A stretch of DNA of 64,000 nucleotides, taken from the NCBI RefSeq assembly GCF_030247195.1, contig NC_080671.1, positions 36,120,343 through 36,184,342 of the forward strand, written 5' to 3'. Source of the DNA: Topomyia yanbarensis. Its lineage: Eukaryota; Arthropoda; Insecta; Diptera; Culicidae. Below, one piece after another: positions 55,900-64,000 of the stretch. The position numbers and the translations under genes were made by a program. The number at the start of each line of letters is the position of its first letter. Within the stretch, counting starts at the first letter, position 1. The notes under the pieces are model-generated. The model worked only from the letters and a program-made list of their open reading frames with translations, was not told where the DNA came from and did not search any database.

Positions 55900-56608
55900 G
55901 AAAAACTATCACAAAAAGGAATGAAAAATATACCTGTTATACCTGTAGAACACACCTCATGTGTTACGTTGTAAACTCGGTGCCCGTTGTTTGACAAGGT
56001 GACACTTGCTGTCCTTCTTCGTCACGTTGCTTCTTCAGTAGAGAAATAGGCCTACCTGCAACACTTCAAAACTCTCTCCGGTTAAGCTGCTCGTCGGTAT
56101 CACCACCACAAGCGCGCTCTCTCCGTTTCCACCGCCGCGGTAAACAAATGTGGCTACCTGTGGCTTGCTGCGAAAATCCCACTGTCGATGCGGCACTTTT
56201 CGGTGCCACTTGTTTTCCTTATTCGTCGTACCACTTCTGCGGTAGACGAATAGAGCAAATGGGTCTACCTGTGACGCTTCCCCTCTCGTCGATTAGAATT
56301 GCCCGACGACACCAATACAATATATTTTTTCTGTGTGTACAGGCACGATCACTGTCGATTTCTGCCACCGCGGTAGGCAAATTCGTCTACCCGCGGTTTG
56401 CTGTCAAAACACCGAGGATGCCGTTGACCACGCCTCCGACGTATCAACTGTCGACTCACACTTAACAAACTGGTCTCTCTCTCCCACAAAAACGCATACA
56501 GCGTCTCGCACTCCGTCACTCTCTCGAGAACAAAACCTTCCACCTGGAGGCACAACCGTCTCGGCCGGTTGCAAAAACTGTTATGAAGTAAAAGCATTAG
56601 AAGGTTAC
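55900..56608 (-). promoter_or_regulatory. I-element 5' leader with four tandem monomers and CAGGTAG sites
   Basis: On the minus strand four units of about 102-122 bp begin at about 56393, 56271, 56160 and 56058. Each starts (C)(A/G)GGTAG, then an ATTTG-like word, then an inverted partner (CTACCGCGGTGG or near it). Exact CAGGTAG stands at 56271-56265, 56160-56154 and 56058-56052, and GGGTAG in the first unit. Two further ACAGGTATA words lie at about 55932-55948, just before ORF1. Non-LTR leaders carry internal promoters, so tandem monomers here suggest promoter units; that role is inference. Confidence 0.55.
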
Positions 56609-56689
56609 TTGTATGAATTTTGTATCAATAAATTTTACAGCATTGCTCATTAAAGGACGCTGGTTCAGTGGAATTAATCTGGATTAGGA

Positions 56690-56885
56690 TTTCAATTGTA
56701 TGTTGTGTCGGCTCATGCTACGAACAAGTTACCTATTGGGCTCGCAAAGAACAGTTTTCATCCTTGTGACTATGATTGTCACAATATTGAGCATGTTGTT
56801 TGGTCGTATGTGACGCCAGGTCTCAGATAAAAGTTACCTTTGGACTCGAGACCTCTACGTCAGTATACGTAATAAATCGATTTTG
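56690..56885 (+). pseudogene. C-terminal ORF2 relic of another I-type element
   Basis: The plus frame reads PIGLAKNSFHPCDYDC followed by HNIEHVVWSYV, matching RRIGLAEGNHCACGEGYHDIEHVVWSC at the end of the ORF2 at 50910-54602, but on the opposite strand. The zinc motif is partly lost. It lies in what would be the intron or 3' flank of the EGF gene. Confidence 0.6.
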
Positions 56886-57021
56886 AACTAAACTGTGTAC
56901 TAAGATTTTGATTCTTACAACTGATACGCACCGAATGATGCACACTGTGTAGATATAAGTGTAAAACGCTCAATACAACCTTTAATGATTGATATGGTTT
57001 CAATTTGAAACTAGAACTCAC

Positions 57022-59186
57022 CTGTCTACTTTATAGATAATCTCCGGTATTAATTGACAGCTTGTCCCTTCCTCTTCATTCTGCTGATAACCGGCAAAGC
57101 ATTCACAAACATTTGGAGCAACGCAGTGTCCATTTAGACAACCCTCTTTACCGCAGTCGGCTACGCACATACTTTCGATATCTGTCCTTGCGTAACCTGC
57201 TGAGCATTCACACTTTCCTGGTGCACTACAGAATCCATTCACACAATCTTGTTCGCAAATCGGCTCACAGCCATGTTCACTGGTTAATTCATAGCCTTCA
57301 GCACACAAACACTCCCCAGGAGCCAAATATTCACCGTTTTCACATCCTTGTGGACACAACGGTTCGCACGTTAGTTTCGATTTGTCCGCATTATGATACC
57401 CATCGGAACATTCACATAGTCCTTCGATACAGATACCATTATCACACTTCGTTTTACAAGCCAGCTGTTTCTCATTGGCAATAATTTCCTTTTTCGATAA
57501 CTCATTTTCACAAACGTTTACACTTCCCGCTTCAAACACATAACCGGGATCACACTTACACTCATTGGGTCCAGCACAATGACCGTTCAAGCATTCATGT
57601 TCGCACTCTGGTTCACAAGCGCTACCATTGTCATCATTCCTGTATCCTTCAAAACATCTGCAGCGATTGTTACCAGCACAAACTCCATTCAAGCACGGTC
57701 GGTCACAATATGGCTGACAGTTAAATTCGTCACTTGCCGAAGGACGGAAACCCACTATGCAGAAACACTTTCCCTCTTCACAATTACCATTCTGACAGTT
57801 TTCTTCACAATGCTCTTGATTCTGCTGTGTCTTAAAGCGTCTAATGTCCTCTTCGTGGATACAAACTGTGCTACTGTGATTGTAAAATTCGTACCCTAAA
57901 TCACACTCGCAGCGATTGCGTAACACACAACTGGCATTCTGGCACTCAGGTTCACATGCTGGAACGCATCGATGGTTCTGTGCTTTGGGATTCACATAAC
58001 CCATCGAACACTGACAGTAGCCTTGCTCGCACACTCCGTTACTGCAATCGCTCAAACACAGTTTTTCCTTCAATTGCCTTTCCTTTTCCAGACGAAGTTC
58101 TTCAACCGATTGGCACCGCATTCGGCTTCCATCAACGAAGTCATAGCCATCGTCGCACTGGCAGACGTTGGGCTCGATGCATCTGCCATTCAAGCATCCA
58201 TTCTCGTATTCGTCATCGTCGCCATCATCGCAAATCGGCTCACAAACTGAAGAGTTCGTCTCTGTAAGCCGGTAGTATTCATTACATAAACACTCGCCAC
58301 CCACACATTCTCCGTGGACACAGCCATCTGGACAGGTCTTTTCACACAAACCAATCATGTTCATGGTGTAGCCGTGATTGCAAACACACTTTGCATCCCC
58401 GTTACAGATACCGTTGACACATCTCGCTTGACACACCACAATCGGATCCACACAGGCGTCGTCATCTTTCACGAATCCTTGAATAAAGAGAAAGATTACA
58501 TCACGTTATAGTCAACTTTGAAAAACGAACTCACCTGGATTACATTCGCACGTGTTTGGCGCGACACAGACCCCATTTTCACAATCATCATCACACACTG
58601 GTAAGCATTCAAATAGTGAGTTAATATCCGTATAGTTGAAGCCCGGTAGGCACGTACAGGAGTTCGGTCCGGTACACCGAGCATTTTTACACTCTTCCTC
58701 ACAAATCGGAACGCAATCGCCATCAATCAGATCATATCCTCGATCGCAAATGCATTCATCTGGACGAACACAGTGTCCTAGGGAGCACCGTTCGCACAGT
58801 GGAATGCACTCGTCCGCAATCTTTCCGTAGCCTTTGTGACAAATGCACTTTCTGGGAGCTATACAGTCTCCGTATAAACATCCGTTCGAACAAACCGGCT
58901 GGCATAGATGATTCGCTGTAGAGTTAGCATTCGAGTATCCTTCGTAGCATTCGCACTGATTCGGAGCCATACATTCACCGTGAATACATTGTTCGTTACA
59001 AATTGGAATACATGTTCCATTGCTCTCCTCGTAGCCTTGTTCACAAGGCTCGGGAGTCGTCGTTGGTGGTTTGTCCACCTCACACTTTCCGGAGTCGGTT
59101 TTGATAAACCCTTCCTCGCAGATGCATTCATTGGGTGCAACACATTTTCCGTTCGGGCAACCATCGTCACATTCGGGTTCGCAGAT
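57022..59186 (-). CDS. Nimrod-type EGF-repeat protein, two exons (partial gene)
   Basis: Exon A 59186-58535, intron 58534-58478 (57 bp, GTGAGT...TTCAAG, phase 1), exon B 58477-57022, then a donor GTGAGT at 57021. About 18 repeats of the pattern CxPxCxxxCxNGxCxxPxxCxCxxGY are encoded (six in exon A, twelve in exon B, several short). This pattern defines the NIM repeats of Nimrod, eater and draper-like proteins, which bind bacteria or apoptotic cells on haemocytes or in haemolymph. There is no start codon, signal peptide, membrane segment or stop in view, so both ends of the protein lie elsewhere or are lost. In one repeat of exon B (near 57340) a Cys is replaced (NGEYLAPGEC). The frame has no stop over 2.1 kb. 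Confidence 0.8.
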
Positions 59187-60080
59187 GTCAAAGGGCTATG
59201 TACGGAAACTCACAAAGGATGAACTGATGAAAAGTCATGAACGTTCCTGGTACTTGCCAGTGTTCCCAGTCACTAACCCCAATAAGCCTGGAAAATCAGA
59301 TTAATGTGGGACGCCGCTGCCTCGTCGAATGGAATCTCACTGAATTCTGCCTTATAGGCAGGGCCAGATCTGCTTACTCCATTAACATCGGTCCTGTACA
59401 AATTTCGAGAGTTCCGGTTTGCAGTAGCTGGTGACATATGCGAAATGTTTCACCAAGTACGCATTCGCAGTGAAGACCAGCATATCCAGAGGTTCTTGTG
59501 GAGAGACCACATTGGCCAAAAGGAACCTAGCATCTACGTGATGGAAGTCATGACCTTCGGCGCATGTTGCTCCCCGGCAAGCGCACAATTCACGTAGAAC
59601 CTTAATGCGAAACGTTTCAGTGGACAGGCTCCAATGGCTACTACTGCAATAATAAAAAACACGTACGTAGATGACATGTTATGCAGCTTAGAAACTGAAA
59701 AGGAAGCGACAGACCTGGTGAAATCGGTTTGCTTCGTTCAAGAACAAGGTGGATTCGAAATCCGCAATTGGATCACCAACTCTGCAGCAGTTCTCTCAGC
59801 AATTTGCGGCACCGGAATAGAGGAAAAAAGTCTTGACTTTTCGTCGAATTTAGCCACAGAAAAGGTACTTGGGATGTGGTGGAACACCAATAGCGACTGT
59901 TTCACCTTCAAGTTGAATCAGATCAAACTAGGGCAGGACCTGCTGGAAGGGAAACGTTGTCCTACTAAACGGGAGGTTCTACGTACTCTAATGTGTATCT
60001 ACGATCCACTAGGACTCATCGCACACTATCTCATGTTCCTTCCTTGGTGCTGCTACAGGAGATCTGGCAAACGGCCGTAG
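59187..60080 (+). pseudogene. BEL/Pao reverse transcriptase, broken
   Basis: Starts KGYVRKLTKDELMKSHERSW and YLPVFPVTNPNKPGK, shifts frame near 59300, then MWDAAASSNGISLNSAL-stop-AGPDLL, DICEMFHQVRI, MTFGACCSPASAQF, a stop near 59592, then KNTYVDDML with the YVDD catalytic box, through ICGTGI and VLGMWWN. The order and spacing are those of BEL/Pao RT. Two in-frame stops and one frameshift. Its first codons abut the EGF exon on the other strand. Confidence 0.85.
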
Positions 60081-61658
60081 GTTGGGACGAGCAGATTAAC
60101 CAACAATGCTTTGAAAAATGGCAAATGTGTATAAAGCTACTCCCTCAAATCGAAGACTTGAGTATATCTAGATGTTACAGACAGACTACCTCAGCCGATA
60201 CTGGAACAGAAATCCAACTTCACACCTTCGTCGATGCTGGAGAAAATGGCATGGCAGCAGTAGTGTATCTCGGTTACGTCGACGGAACAACGGTCGAATG
60301 TACGCTGGTTGCTACCAAAACGCGGGTAGCACCGCTCAAGTACTTATCAATCCCTAGACTGGAGCTTCAAGCAGCTCTCATCGGAGCAAGACTCGCAGAT
60401 TCTGTCGTCCGTGGTTTGTCCATCAAAATAAACCGACGTGTCTTCTGGTCAGACTCACGAAACGTGTTATCCTGGCTGCGCTCTGAACACCGTAGGTACA
60501 GTCCATTCATGGGAGCACGAGCCAGTGAGATACTAGAGTTGACAAACGCTTCCGAGTGGAGATGGGTTCCAACGAAGTGGAACATCGCCGACGAAGGCAC
60601 TAAATGGCAACACCAGCCCACCTTAACTAACGACAGCAGGTGGTACAAGGGACTCGGGTTCTTATGGACATCTGAAACTGATTGGCCAGAGATGCCTTCC
60701 AAATTGGAGAGTACAGCTGAAGAGCTCCGTGCCACTGTTCATGTACACTTTGAAAGTTCCAACATAGTACTACCAGCGAACAACTACTCAAATTGGAGAC
60801 ATTTGGTTCGCGTTACTGCTTATGTTCTTCGTTTTGCTGACATACGCGGCACGCGAACGGTCGGAGTTCTCACTAGCAAGGAACTTCGCCGAGCAGAACA
60901 ATTTCACTATCGCACAGCACAGCACGACAGCTACCGTGAAGATCTTGCAATCCTGACAGCTAAAGACCAAAAAAAAACGCTATTTCGAAACGAAGCCCAC
61001 TCTATAAGTTGAATCCTTTCGTCGATGCGGATGGAATCCTGAGAATGCGCGGTAGAACAATAAATTGCGAGTATGTACCAATGGAAGTGAAATTCCCATA
61101 ATCCTTCCACGAGATCATGCGGTCACCAAGCTGGTCATCGAGAGTTACCACCAGAAGTTTCACCATCGAAACAACGAGACTGTCATTAACGAGATAAGAC
61201 AAAGGTTCAGTATTTATAACTTGCGCAGAGTATATTCTAAGGTCAGAACTGACTGCCAACGGTGCAAAATACGGACGGCTCTACCACGTCCACCAGCTAT
61301 GGCGGACCTTCCCAGATGCAGGCTAGCCACATTCACTCGCCCGTTCACCCACACTGGTGTGGACTATTTCGGACCAATGGAAGTGGCTGTGGGACGACGG
61401 CTAGAGAAGAGATGGGGAGTTCTCTTGACATGCCTTACTGTACGCGCTATTCACATAGAAGAAGCAAGGTCTTTGAAAACCGCCTCGTGTATAATGGCTC
61501 ATGGAAGGCACCTGATACTGTTGATGTTTCTGCTGTACTTCAATGATGTCCATCTAGTACTGAAGACTTCACGACTGTTCTTCGCGGTTTATCTCAAGAT
61601 ATTTCGCTTGATTAGCTTGGTTGAAGATTTCTCCAACATCTGCAGTCATTCGTATTAA
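59993..61658 (+). pseudogene. BEL/Pao RNase H and integrase, 3'-truncated
   Basis: 59993-61012 encodes the RNase H: FVDAGENGMAAVVY, SIPRLELQAALIGARL, VFWSDSRNVLSWLR and KWNIADEGT, with the D, E and D positions present. 61065-61658 encodes the integrase: HHCC zinc-binding part (ESYHQKFHH, DCQRCK) and the first catalytic Asp in TGVDYFGPMEV, then LTCLTVRAIHIEEA. The frame decays after TASCIMA near 61500 and the second Asp (DNGTNF-type block) is not found. No 3' LTR follows. Confidence 0.8.
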
Positions 61659-61659
61659 T

Positions 61660-62680
61660 ATTAATTAATTCTATATAGAAAGAACCGCATGTTTGTAAAT
61701 CTGAAGTAATGCTAGGTGAGCTCACTCTCACGAAATAAAGATCTGGTTGGTTCAACTATTTGCAGAAATTGAACGCTACCGAAAAGTTAGAAAAAATTTT
61801 CCAGGTATGTTCGAGCAGAAAGTACCGTCAAATTGACTTTGCGTCAGCGGAAAGCTGGACTCACGACTGTCCTGGTTTTTTAGTCGTCTGATATGGTCAC
61901 CCCACTATTGTCTTATATTTTGATTCTTTTCATAAGAAACTACTCAAAATTTCATCAGATCAGAATTAAAGATTGATGCAATAATTTTAAAGCCCGTCCC
62001 GATCCTCCTGGCCACGGGCCTTGCTATTGCCATAGACCATTTATACTTCTGCGCACTCCACAAGTGTCATAAAAGACAAGAGATTGTTAGTAAAGACTTG
62101 GATAACAATTGTGCTGTGATTCACGAGATATTTCAGAAGTCTTTGAATGTCCGTGCCTAAAATACATTTTAGGGATACAGTAAGGAAAGAAGCATACTTA
62201 ATCCAAATATTATTTTTACAAAAGACAAACTAGCAAAACGAATAGCACCAAAGAATCTCAAAAAAAATAATTAAATGCAGTAAATAAACTGAGGGTACAA
62301 CTTAAAAACTATCGGTGGTATTCGCGACGAGAGTTTGAAACAGTTTCAAGCTGCCCAAAATAGGAATTAACTGTACTACCTATAACCTTATTTTGTATGA
62401 CGGACATACTAGCAATTTCAGGCGCGCCTCGTTTACTCAAGTAGTAGAAGGCGAAACAAGCAGTTTTAGAAAAATTATAAGAACTAATTCACGAATTTAA
62501 TACAAAAAATAAGAATGTCTTAAAGATGCAGTAAATTAAGAAGAGGGTTCTGCTTTTGTCGATTCTTACGATATGGGAGCAGGAACCCAGTGGATCAATT
62601 CTTGGCTTTAGCCGCAAGCAAGATAATGTTATCGAATGTTGTCACCCTACTAGTGGACAGCAGATCCTCCTTTCGAAATT
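61660..62680. other. Spacer, nothing recognised
   Basis: AT-rich DNA after the integrase remnant. I looked for an LTR matching 46990-47700 and did not see one. Confidence 0.35.
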
Positions 62681-62801
62681 TAATTTTTTTTATTCATATT
62701 TATTTTCTGCCAACCTCTGTCTGCACTGACGGCTAGGATTAAACCCAGACCCACTGTAGTGAGAAGCAATCATGCTAGCCAGTCAACAACTGGTGCCATA
62801 A
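62681..62801 (-). mobile_element. tRNA-derived SINE with 10-bp target duplication
   Basis: TTTCGAAATT lies at 62671-62680 and 62802-62811. On the minus strand: GTTGACTGGCTAGCATG (A-box region), GGGTTTAATCCTAGCC (B box), and a tail ATAAATATGAATAAAAAAAATT. 121 bp; a different tRNA head from the SINE at 46795-46910. Confidence 0.75.
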
Positions 62802-62811
62802 TTTCGAAATT

Positions 62812-64000
62812 CCGATCAGTTTTAAAGTAAACTAAACAACTGTCTTATCTACTTCCCAACGATCAAATATGATTCCAACTGGTTCAAATTAGATACCATC
62901 AACCCTAGAACAGTTACCGAGCATAAAACAACCGAAAGGACGATGCATTCAGACACATCATTAAAACGCTAGCCAAAGTACCCAGAAAGAGTTCATTAAG
63001 TCAAGTTTTAAGTACTACGGTTTGCATTAAATGATTCAATTAAAATCTCAACAAGAATAACATTTTGACCTCTCCCAGACCAAAAAAACGAGACTTCACA
63101 TCCCACGAACTTGAACTTGTAGATCGACTGCAGCTATTGCCGCATTCAGTTCCCTTCACGATAGTCAAGATGAACTAGAAATCATTGCATCCGGAGCAGA
63201 CAGTCCCTCCTCTGACTGCACGCTAGCTGTGGCAGGATGAATAACCCCAAACAAGCTTCAATTGCTGTCTTGTTTAATTCCCCCTCATCATCGAATGCGC
63301 TATTTTTCCACGAAGCAAATTCTTCTCCGCAGTCGAATGTCACCACGATTTCGCTTCCAAACTATAATTAGCGGTGTGTATGTTTGCTCGTTCGTTTCTG
63401 CAGCCTCCCCCATTCGTATGTGCATGCCGTTCGATATAGCCTTCCTCATCCATTAGTTTGCTTAATTTAAATTTTAGCTCTCTCAATTCCGCCTGTCCGT
63501 CGTCCGTCTGTCCGTCCGTCCGTCTGCATCTCATTCTACTTGGCTGGATTGTTTTTTTTCTTTCGTTTTTCATCATCAAGTTCATCGGAGTCATTTGTTT
63601 TATGTATGATGATAGGGTAGCGGTTCTATTTTCAACCATCACCATCTGCATATCACGCATCTGAAACTGGCTCGATGGGTTTGATCCACAAGAGGAACTG
63701 TGACACTAGTGCATCTTCTTCTGTTGAGCTAGGACTTGGTCTATAGAACATGAGAAAAGGCTTTTATATTGCAATAACAGAGCCACGATCGTCAATCGGA
63801 CAAACGAGCAAATGGGATGTGGCTATGGAGGCGAGGTCTTGGGTATGAAATAAATGGTAATGCCATGGTAAAACAATCCCAGAATCGATGGGGATGAACA
63901 TCAAAGAGCTACTCATGAGCATTAAAATTGGAAGTGGGTGGGGGGGAGGTAAATGGTGCTGCTGAAGAAATATGTGGTGGTGCGGGTGGCGGCCAGAAAC
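62812..64000. other. Spacer, no gene supported; CCGT microsatellite
   Basis: 63491-63525 is a (CCGT/CTGT)n microsatellite, CCGTCCGTCTGTCCGTCCG in part. Frames of 64-106 codons around it are unrecognised. Base composition is near balanced from 63060 on, so this may be single-copy host sequence. Confidence 0.35.

Larger units (their letters stand above)
50445..56608 (-). mobile_element. Nearly full-length I-type non-LTR retrotransposon
   Basis: Read from right to left: repeated 5' leader (56608-55900), ORF1 (55899-54595), ORF2 (54602-50910), 3' UTR, and a TAATAATAA 3' tail at 50453-50445 as in I elements. TTGTATGAA at 50433-50441 and 56609-56617 may be the target duplication (9 bp), though a few extra bases precede the left tail. 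A separate, older relative is at 16860-18999. Confidence 0.8.

Noticed and set aside
57062..59304. Plus-strand open frames of 92-140 codons across the EGF exons
   Set aside because: They are antisense shadows of Cys-rich EGF codons; only the minus strand shows the domain pattern and splice sites.
1..64000. CRISPR array, operon, riboswitch or bacterial features
   Set aside because: Introns, SINEs and non-LTR elements show the DNA is eukaryotic; no regular short repeats with spacers were seen.

Overview
The window reads as intergenic and intronic DNA of a mosquito, most likely a culicine (Aedes-like). The basis is AT-rich spacer DNA packed with decayed and nested transposons, LOA-, I- and CR1/Jockey-type non-LTR retrotransposons, a BEL/Pao element whose gag carries a PHD finger, tRNA-derived SINEs, many terminal-inverted-repeat (TIR) elements, and introns of about 57-67 bp. 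No bacterial features, rRNA, intact tRNA or CRISPR array were seen. The species call is inference.

Layout. 1-2.2 kb: three scraps of LOA-type elements and a foldback repeat. 3.3-3.7 kb: a possible small two-exon gene on the minus strand. 4.1-11.3 kb: a piggyBac-like MITE, a tRNA-derived SINE, a dispersed culicine repeat and two long-TIR elements. 12-15.6 kb: a purine-rich tandem repeat and a satellite of about 440-490 bp units rich in CGATCG/TCGCG. 16.8-19.0 kb: a broken I-type retrotransposon (+). 19.0-20.3 kb: a broken DNA-transposon transposase, itself split by a hAT MITE. 21.6-28.4 kb: a 2.2-kb long-TIR element, then a 3.6-kb pogo/Tigger-like element holding a near-perfect 987-bp palindrome. 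30.8-36.7 kb: a truncated LOA copy and a nested stack (inverted-arm element > hAT with an 8-bp target duplication > CR1/Jockey-type pseudogene). 37.3-40.0 kb: a LOA-type element (-) with a long open RT-RNase H frame between two 125-bp direct repeats. 40-47 kb: MITEs, SINEs and a perfect hairpin.

47.8-61.7 kb is the most unusual part. A BEL/Pao element (+) has its gag and protease at 47.8-50.4 kb and its RT, RNase H and integrase at 59.2-61.7 kb. Between them lie a nearly complete I-type retrotransposon (-, 50.4-56.6 kb, intact ORF2, frameshifted ORF1, repeated 5' leader), a relic of another I element, and two exons of a Nimrod-type EGF-repeat gene (-) with their intron. The BEL reverse transcriptase joins the EGF coding sequence with no visible spacer.

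Except for the EGF exons and the candidate small gene, every recognised coding stretch belongs to a transposable element. The genes do not form an operon or pathway; the window records successive insertions. Coordinates of repeat ends come from reading by eye and may be off by a few bases.
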